Source of the DNA: Bryoerythrophyllum caledonicum
Lineage: Eukaryota; Streptophyta; Bryopsida; Pottiales; Pottiaceae
Assembly: GCA_963971425.1 (NCBI GenBank)
Contig: OZ020521.1
Coordinates: 3,102,501 to 3,166,500 of the forward strand
Direction of reading: 5' to 3'
Length of the DNA: 64,000 nucleotides
Shown: positions 45,279 to 57,999 of the stretch, in pieces
How positions within the stretch are numbered: position 1 is the stretch's first letter
Layout of the letters: every line of letters starts with the position of its first letter
Notes under the pieces: generated by a model
Seen by the model: only the letters and a program-made list of their open reading frames with translations
What the model was told of the DNA's origin: nothing
The model's database searches: none
Program-made: the position numbers and the translations under genes

Positions 45279-45379
45279 TAAGGCACGATCTTGTAGAAGC
45301 AAATAGTGAAATTTTGGATGCAAGCAGTAATGAAGGGGATTTTAGAGAAAAAAAGGTTCAGCGCTTGATCCACTTTCGA

Positions 45380-45517
45380 TAAAGACCTCTCTGCAAAGGC
45401 CTTTGTAATGATCCGTCCTCCCCGAAAAAGTTAAAGACCCGTTACAATAATCCCTCGACGAAGTCCTGTCCTCCCGCAAAGACCCTCCTCCACTAAGATC
45501 CCCCTTGAAGACCCTTT
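45380..45517. repeat. degenerate AAAGACC/CCTCC array, continued at 46235-46300
   Basis: Words such as AAAGACC, CCCTCCTCC and TTGAAGACCCTT recur irregularly. The array is interrupted by the TTAA element and continues after it (TTAAAGACCTTCCCCTACAA). Confidence 0.5.
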
Positions 45518-45521
45518 TTAA

Positions 45522-46230
45522 TCCTTAAACGCCGGAGCAGCCAAAAAGTTGTAACTTGGATGACATTTTGAGGATGATTATTACTTTATGTGATCATTTT
45601 TCATCCAATTCTTTTTGTGGAGAGGTCATTGAATGTGCAAATATTAGATGATGATGAAACTTGCCTCATTGAGGTAATCATGTTATATCTAAAGTATAAA
45701 TTTTTTGTGACATGGATCTCAATGTAGTGTATTTTAGAAACTTCTCGCTCTAGCTCTAAATCTAAATTCGAGTCATTAGTATGATATTTTTTTGATTCTG
45801 AGTCCAACTAATAAAATAAGGTTTTTTGAAGTCTAGTTTCCATTCCAATTTGAAAATTTGAAAAATACTTAAAACTGGAAAAATTATTGCGATTTGAAAT
45901 TTGGGCCTATAACCAATTTTCTAATTTTAGTTGAACATGGAAGTTTCATTTATACCACAAGTTTTGTCCTTGTAATGTAAACCTTTGGTGAAAATTTCAA
46001 ATTTCTTAGCATACTGTGAATTTAATATGAAATTTATTTAATTTTCTTCAAATAATCAGAATAAATTCAATTTTCCCAAAAAAAATTGTGGTTTCTGTAA
46101 AATGAACAAAACATGTGATCTGAAAAATAGAATAAAAAAATTTCTACTTGTACTTGATGAAAAATTAGAGCACACAGTAGAATGGACATTGGGGGTTGAT
46201 TCCACATTCATAGGCTCCGTCCTTTAAGGG
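45522..46230. mobile_element. TTAA-flanked MITE with ends like the resident piggyBac
   Basis: Exact TTAA on both sides (45518-45521 and 46231-46234). The left end is TCCTTAAACGCCGGAGC and the right end, inverted, CCCTTAAAGGACGGAGCC. The first ten bases are near-identical to the TIR of the 4.9-kb piggyBac at 21994. The 709-bp interior is AT-rich and non-coding. This makes it a likely non-autonomous partner of that family. Confidence 0.8.
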
Positions 46231-46300
46231 TTAAAGACCTTCCCCTACAAAGACTCCCCTTAAAGAACCCTTCTTCATTGTTGAAGATCCTTCTTAGTTT

Positions 46301-48938
46301 TAGGTGGCAGCTATTGGATAGAAGCCTAGACCTTTGGGCAGTTGTGGCCATCCATTGGTTGGCGGGATGGAGCATTCATGCCCATGTGGCCCTATTCCCC
46401 CACCCTTTATTTGTTGGCAATCCTTTTTTTCTTAGTTGCATTTTTATTTTATTTGAAATCTCCATTTTTTTTCCATTAAAAAGAAAAAAATCATAAGATC
46501 CTATCTATCTATCATTTGGATTTCATTTTGCAATAATAAATTTGAAAAAAAATATAAAATCGGCATGTTTATGAAATGGGTTATATTTGATATCCTTAAG
46601 CATTGTTCCATTTCACCGTGGAGGAGATGAACATTGAGTAGAGTTCCGCATTTCCTTGTGAGGGGAGGAGAGGGACTTAGTCACAGAACCTTAGGTCACG
46701 CACAATAGGAGGTGGTTGGCCATGTTTGAGAGCTGGCGTAAGCTTTAATTTTTGGAAGTGCATAGGCGTTGGAAAGCAGAGTGTGTATGTTGGTTAGGCT
46801 CAAACTCTAGATGTGGGATTAGAGGCTTTGTGAATACATGTGTAGGTTTAGATCTTCTTGTGTGAGATCTGAAGCGCTTATATTGGAGCATGGATCTTAC
46901 CCTTTCAGCTCGCTCAGACGGTTACTCTACCTTAGATCTGGGTAGGTTAGACTAAATCTACACCCTTCCACATAATCCCTCCCCCCCCACCTAAGCGCCC
47001 AACGCACAAGATTGAAGTCAATACGTATCCAACGTCGCCGCACGGCGACAACAACGCTCCCTCTCATGCTACCTGTTACACTATTACTTTCTATTGCATC
47101 TTCTTTGTAAGAATCTTGTTTTGCATTAACACTATCTTTGTTTCCCTTGACACACTCACACTTAGATTTGAGCTCACACACTTAATAGGCACCATTGCAT
47201 CGTTCAAATACAATCAACACCACCCACCCAAGATCCAAATCTCAACAATTACAACAGGCACGAGAAACAAAAAGGAAGTAGGGCAACGCAATTTGAGCAT
47301 CCCCCAACAATGTAGGAGATACAAGGGTGAAAGTCCACTAAGGTGGTATATTTATAGTGTCACAAATGGTTTTGGAAAGAGTCACGAACCTTCTTTTGCT
47401 ACATAGTGCGAATGTGGGATTGATCTTGGAATTCTATTGATGGAATGTGATAGTTGCCTTGATTTAAAGTCTAAGAACCTCAAAAATGTTGAGTTTTGAT
47501 TTACGATTTGGCCAATATAGGTATATCTTTCATCAGTATATACCTGTCACAAGTATATGACATTTGCCAAATATACTTATTTTGAGAGTTCTAGGAAGTT
47601 AAACACTCCAAAAGTTTTGGAACACATTCACGCCATAATGTGTTCATATATTATAATTGAAAATTCTAGATCGAAAACTTATTTTCACTTTTATTGCTAA
47701 AAAACGAGATATTTCTTCAAGGCTCCTAAAATAGGACTCAATGTTGATTTTTTCTTTGATTTCTTATCCAATCAGATACATCATGCATAGATCCATCTTG
47801 AAACATAATTTATTCTGAAAAAAAACCTTTTTTTCCATTAAATTGGGCAAAATTAAGTTTTTTTGGCCAAAAAAATATACTATTGGGTATATTTTTTTTG
47901 CCCAAAAGTGAGTAACCCTAGCTGACTTCTACCCACAACAACAATCAAGAGTACTAGCCCCTTGCCTAGATCACGCTCACTGTATCTCCGAGCTTACCCT
48001 TCTCAGCTCAATGCACATCATAGAAGCACATATCAATGCAAATCATAAGGAATAGGCCAAGAACAAACAAAATAGTTAACCCAAAGGAGGATCAAAGATA
48101 GGAGGGGCAATCTAGCACACGCAAAGCCGCAAAAGATCACAACAAAATTTGAATCATTAGGCTTGCCTCTCTTATTCTTTATTTGAATATTGAATGTTTA
48201 AGTTGTTCTTTACCATCATCAGACTTAGAATATCTCCTACCCACATGCACGGAAACCCCATTCCGCAACGCTTATGAGTGTAATCTAGCTCTAAAAAGTA
48301 CTAACTATATCCTAGCAAACACAAGTACAAGATCTCAAGCAGAGACAAGCAACAAAAAGGCTCGGCTGCTCCAATCAGAGACCTCACGCACACAATCCTA
48401 CAATTTGTATGCATGTTTACAAGAACAGCCCAATCAGGCCTAACCTATAGACTAGCTCTATAGCATAGCGCCATACCAACACGACGTCTAGATCTCCACA
48501 ACACCGAGGATCAACACTAAGACATGGAAACTACAACATCCAAGCACACTTCAACAGAAATCAGATAAAAGTACTCCAAACCTCCCTCTCCTTTCTTGTT
48601 ACGCAGTCTATTTTTCACAAACTCCTTTTCATTCTTTGCACAGTGCCAACAATAGAACTAACAATGCACCCCACCTTAGAGCCCTCTATACCTTAAACCC
48701 TAGATGTTCTTTTATCATAGACAATCTTATCATTAAGCACCATCACAAAAATACTAATAGAAGTTGTATCTTGTGAAAGTGCTGTCAACCCTGCCGTAGA
48801 CTCAGAGTAGGGACCCTGTTGGCTAACAACATGAAGGATTAGCTCTCAAAATTGAGACCTACACCAAGAACAACATCCAAACAAAACAAAAAATGGAGTC
48901 CAAGTAACACTCTCCAAAGTTCTTAAACCATCATTCCA
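46301..48938. other. non-coding stretch
   Basis: No gene recognised. A short A/T hairpin lies at 47865-47903 (GGCCAAAAAAATATAC against GTATATTTTTTTTGCC). A C-run lies at 46980-46990. Confidence 0.5.
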
Positions 48939-49205
48939 GAGCGACAGTAGACAACCCTAACGTAGACAGCCTTGACGCAGCTCATCTTCGAAGTAGACAA
49001 CTCCAATGCAGACAACTCCAACGCAGACACCACCGACACAGACAAACTCTGAGGCAGACAACTTTGGACGTAGACCACCTCGACCCAAATAGCCCCGACG
49101 AAGACAGCCTCGATATAGACAACCCCGAGTCCCCGACGCAGAAAAACTAGACCCATACAACCCGGACAAAGACAGCCGCGACACAGACAACCCCGACGTA
49201 GACAG
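48939..49205. repeat. 15-bp minisatellite
   Basis: About 17 degenerate units of consensus ACAACCCCGACGCAG, with occasional one-base length changes. On the minus strand it gives apparent ORFs rich in Cys/Gly or Val/Ser, which follow from the period of five codons. Confidence 0.8.
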
Positions 49206-50421
49206 CCTATACCAAACTCCAAAGTTCACAATCCATACCATGACAGCCTCGACGCAAGGAGAGCGCAAAAACAACAATAGAAGACTGCAGTCAGATCGAA
49301 CAAAGGGAGAGAGCAACAATGGCACCCAAAGTCTGCAGCCAGCCTCCACACATGAAGATAGTAACACGAACAAACAACAGACAACCCGGAGCATCCCTAG
49401 TGCAAACAACAACAAACAACAAAAAACAAACAACAGGAAACAACATCGCAAGTAGAGTCTACCCTAAGTTAGTGGAATCCAAGCATCTCCGCGGATCCTA
49501 GTTGCAAACCTCTTCCAGCCTCCCTCCCCGCCCTCCCTCACCTTACAGCAATGCCCATACACTACTCCCGACCTACAAAAAAAAGTGCAACCAATTCACG
49601 AGGAGTGAAGGTCGCGGTTACAAATTCCAAGGGCACCTTAGGAAGAGACACAAACTCTATCTACAGCTCGCGCCGTGCAACACACTTGTGTGTTGCCCTT
49701 GGCAGTATGTGCCAAGCTCTATTTGCGTGTCCTGCTCCAAGCATGAGCTCTCTACAGAGCCCGTGCTCCAAACGGCACCTAAACTAGAGCCCGAACCCTG
49801 ACACACACTGAGGCCCAGAACAAAGCCCAAGCCCTAGCCAACTCTCAATCTGCGAGCGGAACCAAAGTCTAAGTCCTGACTAGCTCGCAAGCCACAAGCG
49901 GTACCAAAGCCCAAATTCCAGCCAGCCCTCAAGTTGCGGGTGGTGCTCCTCTCCGGATCTGCATTAGTTCATGCGCTCCAACTGAGGTGAAGACTACGAG
50001 CAAAACTTGTGCTCCCTACAACTCCAGTGCCCCATCTGGCTCCTTGAGCCAAAAACCCTTTCACAACAGCTTTTATTGCCCTCAACTAGTGGCACTTGTA
50101 GGGCTGAAACCATCAAATGTACATTTTTCCCTCTTTGCATTACTAAACTAACATCAAGTTTCAAAAAAATACAGACAAAAGAGGTCTTAAAAACATGGCC
50201 ACTCGCCAGTAGTAAAAGAAACCTCCAATTTGGAGAAATGATGGACCTTTGATGATGGAACTACAAACAAAGAATTGACCTTGAAAGAGAAAGTAGTATG
50301 AAAAAATACGGAGGAGATTGGCAGCATCAAGAAGAACAAAGGGGCCAACGATAAAAAAGGTACATCCCCTCTTCTTGATCCTATAACCATGACATTTTAA
50401 TTTTGGCTAGGATTTGAAGTT
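49206..50421. other. non-coding stretch
   Basis: It has A/C-rich short-word repeats (AACAACAAACAAC at 49400-49445). 49780-49950 has four loose repeats of AGCCC/CAAGCCC-type text. No gene recognised. Confidence 0.45.
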
Positions 50422-51690
50422 ATGGAGTGCCTCGCGATTGAAAAAAGGCAAGAGGAACTTCCACAAGATGAAAAAGTTGAGGATATAATGACTAGAGGAT
50501 TCCAAGAGCACGAGGCAAAGGAGTTTAAAGCCACAAAGGTGGCGTTCCCAAGGATCCCACAATTCTACTACCCACTTTCAAGACTGGGAAGCAATGATCA
50601 ACACTACAACATCACCCCAACTCCCAAAATGCACCAAAATCACCGGTGCCATAGGTTTGGCCCTTGGCTTCCATGTGGCTATTTATTTTGAACCACCATC
50701 TTCCCTCTTATTGCATGATGATGTCTATAAGATGATAACTCATAGATTAGAGGTAATGGACATTAAGTTAGTCTCAAAGGTCATGGATCCCATATAACAC
50801 CATATTCGTTATAATGGAAAATTTCCATGATTTTGGGAAAATGCAGTTTAGATCAACTCGACCTAAATTGTCATTAAATTGGAAGATTGGAATCTTCCAA
50901 AATAACAAATATGGTGTTATATATGTTCAATGCCATAGTGTCAAGAGAGGTGGACAAAAGGGTGTTTGGACTAGGATACTTTAGTTACATCTACTTAATC
51001 CAGAAATAGATGCTCTAATGTTGCTAAAAGGCATTAAGCCTTTCATTCTCACAATTGATAACCAAAATATCATTCAATAATTGTGCAAATCCTACCTCCA
51101 AACCGCTAATGCTTCTAATCTCTCTATGCAATTGCAAAGTGATACATTGATAGGTGTATCCTCCCATCAAGTCTTCAAAGACATCCTACACTATAGCTTC
51201 AAGCATGGCTAAGATTATGAGATCACGGAGGTGACTAAGGTTGAAGGAGACTCATTGGCCTTCATTGCCACGACCACCTCCTTTTAAGCCTCCAAGCTAT
51301 AAGTACAACGCATCACCACCCATCACGAGATCATCAAAGCAAGAAAAACCTATATTGATGGACGCATGACTCCCAAAGCCAAGGCAAAGAAGGATGCCAT
51401 CTCTCGCACCCTCTCCCCTTTACCTCTTCTCACGAATGTGCAAGATACTACTAATGCTATCCAAAGAATCATAGGTGAGAATAACTTTAACTTTGTTTGG
51501 TTCCATAAGGAAATTGAGGGTAGACATAATGGCAAAGCTAATGTGGAGTGCACTAACCCCATTGTGTACAAGCAATTTGTTTAGAAACAATTTGGCATAG
51601 GTGACAACTTTGTGGACTTTGTCCCGCATTGGAAGTGTTTGGAAGGAAGGCAATCCCCTATCAAGGAGCAGTCAAGACCTTCAAAGGTTT
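50422..51690 (+). pseudogene. decayed coding relic of unknown family
   Basis: Reading across several stops and frameshifts gives coherent protein-like text: KITGAIGLALGFHVAIYF, KYGVIYVQCHSV, DALMLLKGIKPFILTIDNQ, EVTKVEGDSLAFIATTT, ARKTYIDGRMTPKAKAKKDA, IQRIIGENNFNFVWFHKEIE, IGDNFVDFVPHWKCLEG. Total about 400 aa. I do not recognise it; a transposon protein is the simplest reading. Confidence 0.4.
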
Positions 51691-51849
51691 AATAGTATGG
51701 AACTACTCTCCCCTCTGGAGGGTAGACACTATGCAATCAATAACCATTAACTAGTAACCGATAACCAAGGACCACATACCAATCACAGCCATATGGCTCA
51801 GTTTGAGGTGATGATATGTAAAGGTTAAGTGTGTGCTTTTTGAGAGGTT

Positions 51850-54800
51850 TTAGAAAGTATCATTTCATTTGGGAAGGGATTGGTTATTTTCAATTTTTTG
51901 TTTGTGTAGGAGAATGGACATTGCAAGTTGTATAGCAATGGTGATAATTTTTTGGAATGTCTTTTAACTAGGATAATTGGGATGTTGAATGTTTTTTTAG
52001 ACTTTTCATAGAGGGGATAAAATTAGTGGGTCTAGCTCCAACGGTGATGTCAATAAGGGGGTCAGCTTTCCATCCAAGAGCTGCAATGTCATTAATAAAT
52101 GGTTGATATTTATTAATTTTAATTTTAATTTTTTATGGAAAAAATCTATCATTACAATATTTGAATTTGATAAATTGGATAGTGATGCTCATGTTAATGT
52201 GGTCCAATGGGGGGCTTTATATGGTAGTCCTTTGACGCATAGCATCTTTCGTTTAAATCTGGCATTGCAATGACATCTTTGGGTTCCACATGTGCATGGG
52301 AGTAGCCATGGGGGGGGCGTGTTTTCTTGTGGGATATTGTTGCAGGTTCCGGCGTTCATAAGTATGAAGCATCGGGATTTGTTTGAGGATACTATATACA
52401 ATTAGTTTCCGGATTTTCCATATCGCTCTGTTGTGTCTTTTGACGATTAGGGAATGTATGTGATGGGTTTGGCATTCAAGGAGTACGTGTAGCCATGAGT
52501 CTGGATCCGTGGAGGTGTATATTGGGCATGTTATGGATGGAAATCTATCTATTCCAACAAAGAGTTGTTTGCAGGCATTACCCATGTATTCTCCAATGCA
52601 GAATTTGATGAGCCATGTTTTTTGTGAGTCTGTAATTGTAGGATTCTTTCAAAAACTTGTAGAGAGTTCATCATCAATGTTGTTGTTACTAGTCTATTTG
52701 TCTATGTTAGGGAAACGTTCCGATATTGAATGGAGGTTGTTAGTTAGATCTTGGTTTTTGATATATTTGTCCATAAATTTGATGGGGCCTTTGTTCGAGG
52801 TGTCCTCCATAGATGACCATCTATCTCTTTGGAAGTAGTATGGGATAGCGTAGGCATGTTAATGCAGATGTATGGCATTTCTATGGGATTTATCTAGTCC
52901 TTTCGTTAATTTATCCGCTTGTTTGTTTCCCTCTATATTAACATGTGCTCCAACTTATAGAGGATTGTAGTTTTTGTGCGATTTTGAAGCATCTGAACCA
53001 TAGATGTTAATATGGCTTAGTTGGAGTGGCTATTGTGGAGGGTAGGGTGTGTTATTCGTGTGTTTAATAGATACAAGACGTTTATACAATCTGTAAAGAT
53101 GTGTGTGGGTTCATTAGCGTAATGTGTAGTGATAATCTGGAGGATTTTAGGTAAGGCCATTTTTTTTCCCTAAGGATATTTGGAAAGTAGTTTTGTGTTG
53201 TGTTTACATATTTGAATTTTGACCATTTCTGAAGTAGTTTACCCGGGTTAAAGGAGGTGTAGGTGGGGCTATTTTTTAATATAGTTGGTGTATGTTAAGA
53301 TTGTTTGTTATAGAGGTGAGTGTGGCAAGTTGTTTAGTGGTTCCAATATCATTATTCTAGTGGCGTATGCATAGTATTTGTATGGTAGATGGCTCAAGTC
53401 TTGGTTTATTTCTTAGTTCCGGTGGTAATGCGGGTTTTTCATATTGTGGTTTGTTTGCTTCATATAACGCAATGATATGAGAATCCGGGAATGGGCCTAA
53501 GTGTGGCTTAAAGCTTTGGTACCAATTTTTGTCTCGTGTGATGATAAGAGGGGAAGTATTTTTAGGATCATTTTTGGCCGCAAGTTATCCCCAATGCATT
53601 GCTTGTTGTGTTTCTTCTATATATTGGGGGTGTGCAATACCATTTCCGATACATTTATGGTCAAAGGCGTTTTCTTGTGAACCAAATATTTTGTCTTTTT
53701 GAAAGGGTGAGTGGAATTTAGTGAGTTGGATGGAGTATGTGACGGGGGATGAGAATTATGAATGTTGGATATTGAAGGATGAGATTAGTGAGTTTAGGAT
53801 GGGCGTGGATAATGTATATTGTGCAAGTTTGAGGGGGTCATTTTTTGGGATGCAGTATTTATATCTTTGGTATAGCCAAACTATTTCAGTTTCAAATGGT
53901 TGGATTCTTGGCTCTATGTTTGTGGAAGTTTGTAATTTGTTATGGTATTGGTTCCATAGCCATTGGAGTCTAGTGACGGGGATAGTGATTGGATGTCTTG
54001 CATTGTCTTTGTATATATGCACATGATCAAGTTCGTTAATTTTTATTGTGTTGTTTGATGTGAGAATATATTTTTTAGGGTTACATTTGGTTGTGTGGAT
54101 GTTGAGGAGAAGAATGATTATGGGTGGGATAATGGATCTTGAGTCACAAAATTTTTCTTGGAGGTGGTGTGCTTGTATGATTTATGAATAAATTTATATT
54201 GGATGTTTTGATAATATAGTGTTAATAGTGCGGAGTTATGCATAGAGGTGTTTTGATCATGCCATGGGAAGAGGTTTCTTTGGGATAACCATTTGTTGTA
54301 GGTATTGTTATTGTGTTACCATTGCCATAAATATTTGGTATCATTTTTAATAGTTTTATACGAGTCAATATGTTTTCTATGTTTATGGTCAATAATAAGA
54401 TTTATGGGATATGTGGGTGGGTTTTTAAGAATGTATGTAGCAGAGGGAGGGAGGGATGGGTGCAGTGGGTTGCGCGGGTGAATTGGTGGGGGTTGTTTAT
54501 GGGATGTATGTTATTGTTGGTGGTGACATATGCGTCTCTAGGTGTGTAGGGGTTTGGGTGTGTAGAACATGGGAATGCACATTATTAGGACATTTGGAGT
54601 GGCAAAATAGTTGTTGGCCAATAAGAAGGTCGCTTTCACTAATTTGGATGGTGTAGCATGGAATGATTGAAGTCATTGTGGTACATAATGTGTATTCCAT
54701 TTGGTAATGTAATTTGTTTTAAGTCGGCAATGTCTACTGAAAAAAGTTTATGTAAATTTTTTTTGGAGAGTTGTTGGTTAACTCTTGTGTTATTTTGGGT

Positions 54801-56075
54801 TTCTTGTAGAAACTTTTGGTCTAAAGGTAAGGGTTCTATAAAGAAGTGTGAGAGTGTGCTTCTAAGGTAAGTTTTTGCTTCAATTTTTAGTAGAAAAAGT
54901 GTTCATGTAATTGGTGATCTAATGCAATTGGCTTTGTTAATTCTAGGGATATTTTTGGCACCACCATATTTGGCAAGGATAGAGTGGGTGAGCCCTTTGT
55001 AGATCTTTCCAAGTCTACCTTTGTAGTTGAGTGCGTTTTGAAGTTGTTCTCCTACACATCGGAGGTAAACATTTTTAAGGGAAAGCTCTTCTAATCCAAA
55101 AAAGTTTTGTGGGAGTTGGATTATGACATTTGACATACATTTGGGGAGGCCAGAAATGGATTTTTGTATGGCTATGATTTTTTGCCTAATTTTATAATAG
55201 CGGGCGTAAAGTATGGGACTGCGTTGAAACTATATGCTACTCCATGCCTAAGTACTATGTCTACCATTTTATTTATTTTTTCATAGTGGCCCGGCAGGTT
55301 ATTAGTTCTTTGCATTGTTTAGTGAGTTTTGTGGTAGTGGTGTGAATTTGTATCTTCCATTTTAGTGGGGAGACAAGGTTTGTGCTTAGATACACATATG
55401 ATTTGTTTTGATGTAGTATAGGAATGGATTGGTTACAATATTTTATGTTGGCGGTTTGTAGAAGTGCTTTAAATGCGGTGGGGTTCATTTTAGATTTGTT
55501 TGGATATCCCCTAGATGCACATTTTTGGATGCCAACATCCATACCGGACCAGTCACAAAATTTGTCCATTTTTTTGAGTTGGGTATGTAGTGATTTTAGT
55601 TTATCGGCTATAGTAGCAAGGTTGTCTACGTAGGCGGCCGAGGTAATGGTGACTTGTGATGTTCCAAAGGTATAACTGTTACTTCTCCTTTGCATCCATC
55701 TTAGTAGTAGTTCTAAGAAAATAATGAATAGATATGGGCTTAAAGTATCACCTTCTATAGTTCCGCGTTGTATGGAGATGGGGCGGTTTGTGCCAAAATG
55801 TTCTCCGACATATGAGGTGGATGACTGAGAGTAGATGTTTCCAACTAGTGCAACTGCGTCGGTGGGATTTCCAAGGTCAGACATTATTACTAATCATCTT
55901 GTGTGGTCAATAGAGCCAAATGCATTTTTGAAATCAATGTATCAAATATATATGTCTTGGTTTGTAAATTGTGCATCTTCGAGTGCGGCTATCATGGTTT
56001 GGAGTTGTCTAGCGGTACTTCTTTCCGCACAAAAGCCTTCAACACCATATTCATGAAAAGTGCACATAGATAGGT
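51850..56075 (-). mobile_element. LINE copy 2, decayed (reverse transcriptase plus RNase H)
   Basis: Minus strand, from the reverse transcriptase side at about 56060 to the RNase H tail at about 51850. The start shows GFCAERSTARQLQTMIAALE and YIDFKNAFGSIDH. The RNase H part (about 53120-52900) shows HIFTDCINVLYLLNTRITHP. The tail (52585-52189) matches copy 1 (MGNACKQLF against MGNARIQLF). Many stops and frameshifts. Both outer limits are uncertain, and the endonuclease part is absent. Confidence 0.82.
55273..55884 (-). pseudogene. LINE copy 2 reverse transcriptase fragment
   Basis: The longest open part (203 codons) has the reverse transcriptase motif B (GTIEGDTLSPYLF) and motif C as AYVDN, where the usual second Asp of the YxDD box is Asn. 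The thumb-like text KMDKFCDWSGMDVGIQKC follows. The altered YxDD box suggests it is non-functional. Confidence 0.82.
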
Positions 56076-56154
56076 TTGCTTTATTTAGATCAAAACCACA
56101 ATCACAAATAATTAGTAGATTTCTATATATAAGTTCCTAATTGCATTGCTAGCA

Positions 56155-56525
56155 AATCCGGGACACTATAAGTTCAATAAGATCATAACAAGTTCTACAA
56201 CTAGGAGTTGAAAGGTAAGAAGTCAAGGGGGTCCGACTAAAGCCCAACCCCCCTTTTCCAAAATTGCACTCTCTAACTCTCTACTCCAAGTATATTAAGT
56301 ATATTGCAAGTTCTAAATCTCAAAATTGAAAGGTTAGAAGTGGAGGGGGTCCAATTTAAGCCTCACCTCCCCTCCTTTCAAAATTGCACTCTCCAACTTT
56401 TTGACTCCAATTTTCTAAGTTCATAAAAAGCTCTACAACTAAAAGTTGAAAGCTAAAAAGTGGACAAGGTTGGGCATAAGCCCGACCCCCCCTTTTCAAA
56501 ATTTCACTCTCTAACTACTTAACAC
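56155..56525. repeat. tandem trimer of a unit of about 119 bp
   Basis: Three head-to-tail units share AGTTCTACAACTA-like, GTTGAAAGGTAAGAAGT-like, CCCCCCTTTTCCAAAATTGC-like and CACTCTCTAACT text. The word AGTTCTA or AGCTCTA starts at 56191, 56309 and 56429. Units differ by roughly a fifth of positions. Confidence 0.75.
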
Positions 56526-56547
56526 AAATCCTCTACGTTTAAAATCA

Positions 56548-57960
56548 TTAAGGATTTTGGCAAAGAACACAAAGGAATCCGTCTGATATTATTGGATGTT
56601 GATGCGGCCACAATCTTCCCCCTCCGGTAAAATTGTTGCGTCTCATCTTGTCAGTGACCAACTCTCGCTGCTCAATGTCCCAATGGTGGTCATCTTCTAG
56701 GATCAACGCCCAATTAATGCTCTTGGTACTGGTAGTCACACTCGGGTCCATGTCATCCCACCTACTTGGATACATAGTTTTGTCTAACGGCTACAAAGTT
56801 AGCATGAGGTTCTTCATTCTCTTATAGGCAGTCCATTATTTTCTAATGCTTTGGAATTCCTCCTCGTACTACCTAGATCTTGCCACCGCAAATAATGCCA
56901 CCATCATCATCTTTCAGCGATCTTCACTGGTTTGCTCCGCATGTCCCTTGACCTCTTCCAATTTGATGGAGCAAATAAGCAATTGTCTTCTCATTTGCAA
57001 CGTTCAAAGTCTTAATAGCCTCTACCTTGCTTTACAAAGATGAAACTTTGTCAAAGGTGATTGCATCTTGGATTTTGTAATTCAAATGGAAATTTGTATT
57101 TGGGCCATGTCAGCACGCAAACGGTCGTTCTCCAATTTTAGAGCACATTTAGTAGCAGATGCTCGCTCTTCCACATCGTATTTTTCGATGCATAATCTTT
57201 GGATCTCCATTTCAAGACTTTTTACGGCGTATGTGTACAATGAACTTCTCACCTTCCATTACTCCATCCACACCTCGGTGGTCACTTTCTCCACTTTGAG
57301 GCGTACCGGCCGTTGGTAATTGAGATGCCCCAATCGGAGTACCATATATGATTGCCAAAGGCAATAACAGTGGCATGGACACGCCATTCGTGTTGTATTC
57401 TATTACCCTCATAGTCAATGATAATTGTATGTGCGCCGTAGTTGGATTAATAGGCGCTAATTCTTCGTCTGGATCGTACAAGAGGGTAGTGTCGTTTTAA
57501 AACCATGTTGGAGTGGGGTTTCTAGGAATATCCACTGGATTCTTGACTGAGAGTGCGGGTCCAAGAGTTCCAATTTGTGACCAACTTCTAACTCTCGTAT
57601 GTATTGTTGACCAATCCACTCTCTTCTCCAACATCAATTCCGCGTACAATATTGTTGCAATTTTCTTCGGAATAACATTTTTGACCACCTTGGCTCATCT
57701 AATATTGCACGTAAAATCTCAAGAAACCTCAACTTCACCGTTGGATCAATGATGTCACAATATGTAACACCTCTTGCATGGCAATGCTTTGCGTGCCACT
57801 CCCTAGGTCACCATCTATCAAGATGAGCAAAATTAACATACTTCATAGCATTCATGCATGTCCAAGGCTCAGCTACATTTTCCCACCCAGCATACGCTAA
57901 AAGAGCATGATTCTCATAAATGTCCTCCTCTAAATCAATAGCCTTCTTTGCCTTCTTTCT
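56548..57960 (-). pseudogene. decayed coding relic with coiled-coil part, unknown family
   Basis: On the minus strand a coherent product is readable in pieces: LLAYAGWENVAEPWTCMNAM, KLRFLEILRAILDEPRWS, VIPKKIATILYAELMLEKRV, ALSVKNPVDIPRNPTPTWF, DPDEELAPINPTTAHIQLSL, and a heptad-like MEIQRLCIEKYDVEERAS, KLENDRLRADMAQIQI. 57688-57212 is one frame with a single stop. I do not recognise it. Confidence 0.4.
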
Positions 57961-57999
57961 AGCGCTGCCTTCCGCAATTGGCAATACTAGCCACCTATT

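Noticed and set aside
47865..47903. A/T-rich hairpin
   Set aside because: The stem is mostly homopolymer A against T and is likely by chance.
48923..49451. Minus-strand Cys/Gly-rich ORFs
   Set aside because: They are translations of the 15-bp minisatellite, whose period is a multiple of three.
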